DNA of 64,000 nucleotides, from NCBI GenBank assembly GCA_020442465.1, contig JAGRJY010000041.1:39155-103154 (forward strand), read 5' to 3'. A program made the position numbers and the translations under genes. The notes beneath the pieces were generated by a model. The model ran no database searches. It was not told where the DNA came from and saw only the letters and a list, made by a program, of their open reading frames with translations. This stretch comes from Lysobacterales bacterium (GTDB taxonomy: Bacteria > Pseudomonadota > Gammaproteobacteria > Xanthomonadales > Xanthomonadaceae). Of the stretch, positions 8,890 through 16,344 are shown in pieces (within the stretch, counting starts at the first letter, position 1; every line of letters begins with the position of its first letter).

Positions 8890-11484
8890 ATGTCCACACG
8901 CGCACGCACCCACGCTTCGAAAACCCTCGAAATAGGCATGGTCCTCGTCGCCCTTCTGCTGCTGGGCCTGGCCGGCACGGCTTCGGCCCTGAACGACTAC
9001 CCGCGTAACGACCTGTGGATCACCGACGGTCGCATCGAAGCCGTGACCCGCTCAACCGACACGATCTACCTCGGTGGCACGTTCAACACGGTCGCGCAGT
9101 TCACCGGCTCGGCGTTGCTGATGGATGCCGCCAGCGGCACGCCGGTGCAGCCGCTGGCGAAGGTCAAGGGCAATGCCGTGCATGCTGCGGTGCCGGATGG
9201 CGCCGGCGGCTGGTATCTCGGCGGATGGTTCGAGCTCGTCGACGACACAGCGACTTCGCCGCTCGTGCACATCCTGCCGGACGGCAGGATGGATCCCGAT
9301 TTCTCCTTCTCGTTCGGGACGGGAATCGGTGGCTCCACCACTGTCCTGGATCTCGCACTTTCCGACAGCGGCGTGCTGTACGTGGTCGGCAACTTCTCAT
9401 CGATCGACGGCCAGCCCCGACCCAGCGCTGCGGCGATCGACACGACGACGGCCACGCTGACGTCCTGGGTACCTGCACTGACGCCAGGCCAGGTGAAGGC
9501 CGTCCTGCTCTCGGGCAACACCGTGTTCTTGGGCGGCCTCCTTTACGCGGCCGATGCCACGACCGGGGCGGTGCAGACACTCGACAGCAGCATCTCGGTC
9601 GAAGCGATCGTTCTCAACGACGCCGGCACCACCCTGTACTACGGCGGCAGCGGCCTCAAGGCCTACGACCTCACGAGCCAGCAGGTCGTGTCGACCTGGA
9701 ACCCGGCACCCAACGGGCGGGTGCGCGCGCTGCAGATTTCCGGCAGCACGGTGTATGTGGGCGGCGATTTCACCACGATCGGCGGCCAGTCCCGACCCTA
9801 TCTCGCCGCCATCAACGCGAACACGGGCACCGCATCCGGCTGGAACCCTTCACCCAACGGCGCGGTTGCGGCCCTGCTGCTTCGCGGGAGCACCTTGCAT
9901 ACCGGCGGCGCGTTCACCCTCATGGGCGCGACCGAGCGTCGCGGCTATGCCGAGGTGGACATTCTGGATGCCTCGGTCGGCGTCAACGACCCCAGGCTCA
10001 ACGCGCCGATCCAATTGGCGACGGTCGTACCGGCCGTGGACACCATCGCCTTTGCTGACGGTCGCCTGATGCTGGGGGGTGGATTCAACGGCTCGGGCGC
10101 CGTGAGCCGACGCAACATCGCCGCGCTGGATGCACACACCGGCGCCGCCACCGACTGGGCACCCGACGCCGACAACGAGGTACAAGGACTGCTGCTCGAT
10201 GGCAATACGCTTTACGCGCGCGGACTCTTCAGCACCATCGGTGGACAACCCCGCCTTCGTCTGGCCGCGCTCGACGTCACGTCCAACACCAACAATGCCA
10301 CGGTGTTTGTTGCCGACCTCAACAACGTGGCGAGAGACATGGCGAGGGCCGGCGACGCGCTCTATGTCGTGGGCTTCTTCACCAGTGCCAACGGTGAGCC
10401 GCGCGCCTATGTCGCAGCGGTCGACGCCGTCACCGGCAGCCTGACAGCCTGGAATCCAGGGGCCGATGCGGGGGTGTATGCGATCGATATCGCCGGCGAC
10501 TTCGTCTATCTCGGCGGCGACTTCACCCAGGTCAACAATCAGTTCCGCAACAAGCTCGCTTTGGTCAATGCATCCACCGGAGCAGTCTTGCCTTTTGACC
10601 CGAACGTGACCGGCTCGGGCGCGATCGTCTTCAACCTGCTCGTCAGCGACGGCAAGGTCTACGTATCCGGAATATTCACCAACGTCGGGGGGCAGCCGCG
10701 CAGATCCGTCGCGGTCGTGGATGCCTTCACGGGGCAGGCGACCGACCCGGTCGTGAGCATTGTCCCGGATAGATCTCCCATCAGTCTCGCCAAGCGCGGC
10801 AACACCCTGTACATGGCCGCCAACATCGGTTTCGGCACGGTGCAAGGCGTAGCGCTATCCAATGTGGGGGCGCTCGACGTCACGACGGGCATGGTCACGG
10901 ATTGGCGGCCTGCTCAAACCAACCTTATGAAAAGTATCTTCGTCAGCGGGGACTATCTGGACCTGGTGGGTGCCCCACTCGCCTTGGGCGCGCCCCGCAT
11001 CAATCCCGCACACTTGCGTGAGTATCCGCTGGCCGCCGATGAGAACGGCGTCGACTTTAATTTCATCACTCCCTACAACGCGCTGAATGCCAGCCTCGCC
11101 CCGCCATTGCGGGATGGAGACATCGACGACAACGGCCGGCAGGATCTCGACGAGTTCGCCTGCTTAGCCGAGCTGCTGTCCGATGGCGACGCCAGTGTGG
11201 TGCCGCAGATTGCCAGTACGTTCGAACTCAACCGGGACCAGGCGGAGCTTGACCTCGGCGGTGCCTTTCTTGCCCAGCAACCCGGCGCTGATGCCTTGTT
11301 TGGGGCATGGCTGATGTTCGGCAGCGAGAACTGGATCGGCGACTACGTGGAGCATTGCACCAACTGTCAGGGAACCTATTCGTCGAATGCCTATCACTTC
11401 ACGGTGAATCCCGACGTCGAGCTGGCCTTTTTGCTGTGCACGATCGCTGTCGAGGAGGGCATCTTCAGTAGTGGTTTCGAGTAG
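8890..11484 (+). CDS. large secreted beta-propeller-like repeat protein with C-terminal GFE motif
   Basis: Exported 864-aa protein. Residues 1-34 form a signal peptide (hydrophobic core VLVALLLLGLAG, cleavage near ASA). Most of the chain is a repeated unit of about 45-50 residues with the pattern YxGGxFTxxGGQxR, AAxDxxTG, WNP, best seen at 9745-9850, 10200-10330 and 10490-10720. This resembles delta-60/beta-propeller-type repeats of surface proteins. A non-repeat region of about 130 residues follows (ADENGVDFNF onward, with a CTNC pair), and the protein ends IFSSGFE. Similar terminal GFE signatures occur in many exported Lysobacterales proteins and may be a sorting signal; that is from memory. 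Function unknown. It is divergent from the sigma/kinase pair, and its 3' end overlaps the convergent esterase gene by 20 bp. Confidence 0.72.
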   Translation: MSTRARTHASKTLEIGMVLVALLLLGLAGTASALNDYPRNDLWITDGRIEAVTRSTDTIYLGGTFNTVAQFTGSALLMDAASGTPVQPLAKVKGNAVHAAVPDGAGGWYLGGWFELVDDTATSPLVHILPDGRMDPDFSFSFGTGIGGSTTVLDLALSDSGVLYVVGNFSSIDGQPRPSAAAIDTTTATLTSWVPALTPGQVKAVLLSGNTVFLGGLLYAADATTGAVQTLDSSISVEAIVLNDAGTTLYYGGSGLKAYDLTSQQVVSTWNPAPNGRVRALQISGSTVYVGGDFTTIGGQSRPYLAAINANTGTASGWNPSPNGAVAALLLRGSTLHTGGAFTLMGATERRGYAEVDILDASVGVNDPRLNAPIQLATVVPAVDTIAFADGRLMLGGGFNGSGAVSRRNIAALDAHTGAATDWAPDADNEVQGLLLDGNTLYARGLFSTIGGQPRLRLAALDVTSNTNNATVFVADLNNVARDMARAGDALYVVGFFTSANGEPRAYVAAVDAVTGSLTAWNPGADAGVYAIDIAGDFVYLGGDFTQVNNQFRNKLALVNASTGAVLPFDPNVTGSGAIVFNLLVSDGKVYVSGIFTNVGGQPRRSVAVVDAFTGQATDPVVSIVPDRSPISLAKRGNTLYMAANIGFGTVQGVALSNVGALDVTTGMVTDWRPAQTNLMKSIFVSGDYLDLVGAPLALGAPRINPAHLREYPLAADENGVDFNFITPYNALNASLAPPLRDGDIDDNGRQDLDEFACLAELLSDGDASVVPQIASTFELNRDQAELDLGGAFLAQQPGADALFGAWLMFGSENWIGDYVEHCTNCQGTYSSNAYHFTVNPDVELAFLLCTIAVEEGIFSSGFE

Positions 11485-12610
11485 CGGTAGCGCTGGCGCC
11501 TTCCCCGTCGCGCCCGAGCAGAAACCGTAGCGGCCGGTCGAGCCGCGCGGCCCAGGCCTGTTCGCTGTGTTCGGCGCCGGGGAATTCGAGGCTGAGGAAG
11601 TTCGAGCTGTCGTAGCCGCGGTCGAGAAAGACGCGATCAACGGCATCCTGCAGCGGCGGATACAGCGCATCGAGCGTGGCGGTGCCGTGGTCGAAGTAGA
11701 AGCGCAGTCGGCCGGGATCGGGCAGGGCATTCTCGACGTAGCTGCGGAAGGCCGAGGGCATGGGATTGTTCTCGGTCTGGAAGGTGCCGGGCCAATGCGT
11801 CGACAGACACGCTGCCGCGCCGAACACGTCGGGATATTCGAGCGCGGCGTACATCGAGATCAGTCCGCCCATGCTCGACCCCAATACAAAGGTGCTATCG
11901 CGACCGCTGGCGACGGCGAAGCGCCGGTCCACTTCGGGTTTGAGCTCCTCGACCAGAAAGCGCAGGTAGGCATCGGAGGCCACGGGTGCGGCGAACAGGG
12001 GCTGGTCCGGGCTGCGCCGCGCGGCGAGCAGTGCATTCCGCTCCGCGTCGGGCAGCGACTCGAACGGCCGCTGGGGAAAGTACTCGCTGTGTCGGCGCGG
12101 TCCGCCGTTGTGGATGCCGACGATGATGAACGGCCGCACCTCGGCCGAGGCCATGAGCCTGGCCGCGACTTCGTCGGCCTGCCATTCCTGATGGTTCCAG
12201 GTGTGCCGCGCGTCGAACAGCATCTGACCGTCGTGCATGTACACCACGGCGTAAGGCGCGGCAGCGGGGTAGCCCTCGGGAAGCCAGATATCGACGTGGC
12301 GCGCTGGAACATGAGTCGATGGGAACGCGCTCCAGCGTTCGATGCGGCCGCTGCCCGGCACCGGCAGGGTTTCCTCCGCCGATGCCGTGTCACCGGCGCG
12401 CACTGCCGACGCGGCGTCGGAGGGCGCGTCGGGCCCGGCGCAACCAGCAAGGCTCAGCATGCATCCGGCGAGCAGGGCGAAAGCGACGCGTCCGGTGTGT
12501 GTCGCCGATCGGGTCGGGGCCAGCTTGGCTCCGTGCCAGCCGCCGCTGCAAGGACAGGCCAACTGACCTGTCGGCGTCCTGGCAACGCGATCGCGTAGCA
12601 TCGTCAGCAT
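11465..12610 (-). CDS. lipoprotein esterase of the alpha/beta-hydrolase (esterase D/Fes-like) family
   Basis: Predicted periplasmic or outer-membrane serine esterase, 381 aa from the chosen start. A hydrophobic stretch ends in the lipobox LSLAGC near residue 57, suggesting a lipoprotein. The alpha/beta-hydrolase fold (PF00756) shows the nucleophile elbow GSSMGG, an oxyanion-region motif VVYMHDGQ and a late histidine in GAEHSEQAW. Relatives hydrolyse carbohydrate esters, feruloyl esters or siderophore esters; in this starch locus, a sugar ester or acyl-oligosaccharide is possible. The ATG at 12610 has AGGAG six nt upstream. An in-frame ATG at 12640 would run almost into the divergent gene at 12643 and is less likely. 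The long sequence before the lipobox leaves the start uncertain. Confidence 0.72.
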   Translation of the reverse strand: MLTMLRDRVARTPTGQLACPCSGGWHGAKLAPTRSATHTGRVAFALLAGCMLSLAGCAGPDAPSDAASAVRAGDTASAEETLPVPGSGRIERWSAFPSTHVPARHVDIWLPEGYPAAAPYAVVYMHDGQMLFDARHTWNHQEWQADEVAARLMASAEVRPFIIVGIHNGGPRRHSEYFPQRPFESLPDAERNALLAARRSPDQPLFAAPVASDAYLRFLVEELKPEVDRRFAVASGRDSTFVLGSSMGGLISMYAALEYPDVFGAAACLSTHWPGTFQTENNPMPSAFRSYVENALPDPGRLRFYFDHGTATLDALYPPLQDAVDRVFLDRGYDSSNFLSLEFPGAEHSEQAWAARLDRPLRFLLGRDGEGASATATRNHY

Positions 12611-12642
12611 GCTCCTCTCCTGTCCGGGTGGTCGGATCACGG

Positions 12643-13347
12643 ATGTTCAACCCTCATCCCATCGTGCAGTCGCTGCCGCTGTTCGGCGGCCACCACTGCT
12701 GGATCATTGATGATGCGCTGATCGAACCGCAGCGCTGGGTCGAGCGCGCGGCGGCCTTTGCCGAGCACTTCGAGCGCACTCGGGGCAACGCGTTTCCGGG
12801 GCCGGAGTTTCGCTTGCCGGAACCCATGACCGCCGCGCTCGACGGCTTTCTTGCCCGCACCGTGCGCACCAGCCTCAGTGCACGCCGGACATTGCAGGCC
12901 TACAGCCGACTGTCGATCGTCACCGATCCGCCCGAACGTCTCGAGCCGAGACAGTGGATCTGCCACCGCGATCGCATGCAGGTGCCGCCGGGCCAGCGCG
13001 TGCTGGCCTCGGTGCTCTACCTGTTCGACGACCCGAGGCTGGGCGGCACCGCGTTCTTCGTGCCGACCTGTGAATCGTCCACGGCGGACCTGCTGGTGCA
13101 TGAGTCAGGCGTGCTGGACGCGGCAGCCTTCTCCGCGAAGTACGGCATCGAGCCGGGCTATCCCGACGACAACGCCTGGTTTCGTCGCGTCGCCGTGGCG
13201 CCGCCCCGGTTCAACCGCATCATCTTCTACGACGGCGCCTTGTTCCACAGCAGCCACATACCGCATCCAGAGCTGTTGAGCGCGGATCCGCGGCGTGGAC
13301 GCCTGACCCTCAACGGCTTCTTCACCTGCCGTCGCAGCGCTGTCTGA
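12643..13347 (+). CDS. DUF6445-type protein, halogenase-associated
   Basis: 234-aa cytoplasmic protein, begun at the ATG at 12643. It resembles the DUF6445 family, which has a 2OG-Fe(II)-oxygenase-like layout. Visible conserved elements are WICHRDR near residue 103, VLASVLYLFDDPRLGGTAFF, and a late FYDGALFHSSHIP, where histidines and an acidic residue could bind a metal. Members commonly accompany tryptophan-halogenase-like genes and TonB receptors in Xanthomonadales sugar loci, and both are present here. The activity is unknown. It is divergent from the esterase gene with only 32 bp between chosen starts, and convergent with the GH13 gene, with 20 bp between ends. Confidence 0.65.
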   Translation: MFNPHPIVQSLPLFGGHHCWIIDDALIEPQRWVERAAAFAEHFERTRGNAFPGPEFRLPEPMTAALDGFLARTVRTSLSARRTLQAYSRLSIVTDPPERLEPRQWICHRDRMQVPPGQRVLASVLYLFDDPRLGGTAFFVPTCESSTADLLVHESGVLDAAAFSAKYGIEPGYPDDNAWFRRVAVAPPRFNRIIFYDGALFHSSHIPHPELLSADPRRGRLTLNGFFTCRRSAV

Positions 13348-13367
13348 TCGAACCGCCGCGCCGGGCT

Positions 13368-16064
13368 TCACAGTCGCAGCTCCAGCACCGCAGTGTCGTC
13401 CATGACGCGCGGCGCATCGGCGGCGCCGCCACCGAAAGTGTGTCCGACCGGCTCGGCGGCAAGCGCCCGGTAGCCGGCGTCGTAGTCCCAGCTGGTCAGG
13501 TAGACGGCGAGTCCGTCCAGCGTGCGCGGCCATCCTAGCGAAGCGGGTGGAAAGGTCATGCGCAGGGTGCGTCCGTCGTCGAGTCTTTCCAGTTGGGCGC
13601 CGACCGGCTGGGGCTGACCCTCGTGGTCGGCTGATGCGCCGTCATTCGATGTCAGGCTGTTGGACCAGCCGCCGACGCGCAGGCGGCGTTGCCAGGTGAA
13701 CCCTGCGGGCGCCGACGCATGCTGCAGCGGAAGCAGGCTGCTGCCGGAGTCGTGGCCGGGAATTGACAGGTACGCGGTCAGCGCCAGATGGTCGAAGCCC
13801 TGCGCTGGATTCCACAGCGCGACCAGATCGGCCATTTCGACGTCCAGCTGCAGCGCCGTGCCGTAGCTGCGCAGGGTGACACCGCGGATGTCGAGCGTGC
13901 GATGGCCCTGCCAGGTGGCGTCTTTCGGGTACACGTAGGTCCCGTCCGGCCCGCGGTCGTCACCGGCGGTGTCGCGTTGGTGCAGACGCACGGTCCAGAA
14001 CGGATCGGCGTTGAACAGGCACGGGTTCGATGCCTGCCGCGCCTGTGGGTCCCAGGCCACGACCCGATGCTGCGTGCCGGGCCGCAGCCAGTCGGAACGA
14101 TCGACGCTGGTTTGCCAAGCACCCTCTGCGCTGGCGCGCACGGGTAGGGCGCGATCCAGCGCGCCGTCGACGACGATCAGCGCCGACTGATTCGCTGCGG
14201 CCCTTCCGCGCAATGTCGTGGTACCGGTGTCGCAGTCGATGCGCAGTGGATGATCGGCAGCGGCGCTGTCCGGCGAGGTGGACGACGCGGTGGTGTCGGC
14301 GTTGTGCAACTTCCAAACGTAGGCCGCCCGCGCAGGCAGCTGCACACTGATCTGCGCGGGTGCGACGTGCTGCAGCGACGGCGTGTCGCCGAGCAGGCTG
14401 TAGCGCAGCTCGAGCTCGTCGGCGTCGCTCCCCAGCTCGATGCGGTCGGCGAGCAGCGCGTGGCTGGCCGTGTTGAAGGCCACCAGCAGTGACTCGCCTT
14501 CGTAGTCCATCCGCCAGGCGATCAGGCCCGGCCCGCTCCCCTGGTGCGCCACCACGCTCGGTGTGCCGCGGCGCAGGGCGGGCTCTGCACGACGCAGCGC
14601 GCTCTGCTGCTGGATCGTGCGGTAGAGCGGGTGATCCGTGTCGAAGTGATCGCGGCCCCCCGATCCCCAACCGTTGGCGAACAGGCTGGCCCGCTGGGCG
14701 CGGAAGCCCTGTTCGGTGCCCATGTAGATCGTCGGAATACCCGGCAGGGTCATGATCGCGAGCAGCGCCTGGCGCAGGCCCGCCTCGCTGCCGGAAGCAA
14801 GAAAGCGGTCGACGTCGTGGTTGTCGATGAAGCTCGGCATGCGATGCGGCTCGGCGTGCACGACCAGCGTGCGCTCGATCCGGTCGGCGAGCTCGTCGGT
14901 CGCATGGCCGCGCGCGAACACATCGCCCAGGGTGCCGTAAAGCGGGAACTGGATCATGCTGGGCAGGAAGCGTCGCCCGCTTTCGTCGCGCATGTAGGCG
15001 TCGATCTTGCGCATCTGGCTGTCTTCGAACGCGCGGTCGATGGCGAAGCCCTCGCCGAACAGCAGGAAGTCGTTGCGCCCGGTCTGTGCTGCGACCTGGG
15101 CCATGCCCAACGCCTTCGGATCCTTGTTCCAGATGAAGTCCGCAAAGTACTCGGGCGGTACATAGAACGCGGTATCGACGCGGAAGCCGTCGACACCGAC
15201 TTCGCGGATCCAATAGCCGTAGGCGTCGCGCAGCGCGCGCCGCACGGTCGGGTTCTCGGTGTTCAGGTCGTCAAGGTCGGCGAGCTGGAAATTCAGCTCC
15301 TGCTCGCGGTCCTGCAGGTTGGCGATGTGCGGGGTCCAGTGGTAGATCGCTTCGAGACGCTGATGCTTGTGGCGCGCGTCGTTGTGCGAGAACGGCGGCT
15401 GCGCGGGTGCGCTGTGGCCGCCCCCGTCCGGCTGCAGGTGGAATCCATCGGCCGGGGCGTCGGCGCGCCAGCTGCTGTAGTGGAAGTAGTCGGCGACGTG
15501 GTTCACCACCACGTCCTGGATCAGCAGCATGCCGCGTCCGTGCAGCGACGACGACAGCGCGCGGTAGTCGTCGAGGCTGCCGAAATGCGCATCGACCGAT
15601 TTGAAATCCGACGCCCAGTAGCCGTGATAGCCGCCGTACTGGGCACGCGTGTTCCACCACTGGTTGGCCACCGGAGGGGTGATCCACAACGCGGTCGCGC
15701 CGAGTCCGGCGATGTAGTCGAGTCGCCGGGTCAGGCCGACGAGATCGCCGCCGCTGAACTTGCGTCCGTCCTGGGGCGCGTATTCGCCCTGACCCTGGTC
15801 GTTGTTGCTCGGGTCGCCGTCGTCGAAGCGGTCGATCATCGCGAAATAGATGATCTGGTCTTGCCACTCGGGGGAGGGCACATGCAGTGCGGCGGTGTCG
15901 GCCCCGGCCTTGGATGCGGAGTCGGCAGCTTCCGATTCACTGCAGGCTGCGCTGCAGACGCATAGCATCGCGACGACTGCTGCGCTGCAGCAAGCCGTCA
16001 TGGCTTTGAAGCTGCGTGGTGGAACGTGACGGCTCGTTCGGAACTGCAGCCCTGTGGTCGCCAT
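13368..16064 (-). CDS. exported GH13 alpha-amylase with C-terminal glucodextranase-type domain
   Basis: Alpha-glucan hydrolase of about 898 aa, acting in the periplasm or at the cell surface. The N-terminus has a hydrophobic, cysteine-rich segment (residues 22-41) that may be a lipoprotein signal; the acylated cysteine is not certain. The GH13 barrel shows DVVVNH at 184-189, nucleophile D297 in GFRVDTAF, acid/base E338 in LLFGEGF and D417 in FIDNHD. After the barrel and its beta domain, residues from about 690 (DPFWTVRLH, GTYVYPKDATW, FDHLALTAYLSIPG) resemble the glucodextranase C-terminal DOMON-like module, probably carbohydrate-binding. The ATG at 16064 has a weak GGGGATGGG upstream; an ATG at 16001 is the alternative. 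It is divergent from the TonB receptor across operator candidate 16183-16196. Confidence 0.88.
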   Translation of the reverse strand: MATTGLQFRTSRHVPPRSFKAMTACCSAAVVAMLCVCSAACSESEAADSASKAGADTAALHVPSPEWQDQIIYFAMIDRFDDGDPSNNDQGQGEYAPQDGRKFSGGDLVGLTRRLDYIAGLGATALWITPPVANQWWNTRAQYGGYHGYWASDFKSVDAHFGSLDDYRALSSSLHGRGMLLIQDVVVNHVADYFHYSSWRADAPADGFHLQPDGGGHSAPAQPPFSHNDARHKHQRLEAIYHWTPHIANLQDREQELNFQLADLDDLNTENPTVRRALRDAYGYWIREVGVDGFRVDTAFYVPPEYFADFIWNKDPKALGMAQVAAQTGRNDFLLFGEGFAIDRAFEDSQMRKIDAYMRDESGRRFLPSMIQFPLYGTLGDVFARGHATDELADRIERTLVVHAEPHRMPSFIDNHDVDRFLASGSEAGLRQALLAIMTLPGIPTIYMGTEQGFRAQRASLFANGWGSGGRDHFDTDHPLYRTIQQQSALRRAEPALRRGTPSVVAHQGSGPGLIAWRMDYEGESLLVAFNTASHALLADRIELGSDADELELRYSLLGDTPSLQHVAPAQISVQLPARAAYVWKLHNADTTASSTSPDSAAADHPLRIDCDTGTTTLRGRAAANQSALIVVDGALDRALPVRASAEGAWQTSVDRSDWLRPGTQHRVVAWDPQARQASNPCLFNADPFWTVRLHQRDTAGDDRGPDGTYVYPKDATWQGHRTLDIRGVTLRSYGTALQLDVEMADLVALWNPAQGFDHLALTAYLSIPGHDSGSSLLPLQHASAPAGFTWQRRLRVGGWSNSLTSNDGASADHEGQPQPVGAQLERLDDGRTLRMTFPPASLGWPRTLDGLAVYLTSWDYDAGYRALAAEPVGHTFGGGAADAPRVMDDTAVLELRL

Positions 16065-16182
16065 GCGTGCCCATCCCCGAGAACAAAAGTTGCCGATGTA
16101 ACGCTCGCGCTGCATGCATCGGCCGGGGCCGAATATCCCACTGCGTATGACGTTTTCCGCGGTGCCCAAGCTTAAGTTTGCA

Positions 16183-16196
16183 TGAATACGTATGCA
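16183..16196. promoter_or_regulatory. near-palindrome, candidate LacI-family operator (site 2)
   Basis: TGAATACGTATGCA is symmetric at all but one base pair around the central CG. It sits between the divergent GH13 gene (start 16064) and the TonB receptor gene (start 16345). It matches site 1 at the core ATACGTATGC. Probably an operator controlling both genes. Confidence 0.6.
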
Positions 16197-16344
16197 GGAA
16201 ATCCGCGCGGGAAGCGCACGGGGCTACCATCGCCGCACGTTACGAAATCGTTCATTTCGGACGGATGCGGCCACGTTCCACCGCGCCTGCGGAAACCTGG
16301 ACCGGCAGGTACCCACACTTGAGACAGTTCTACTGGAGGGAGAA

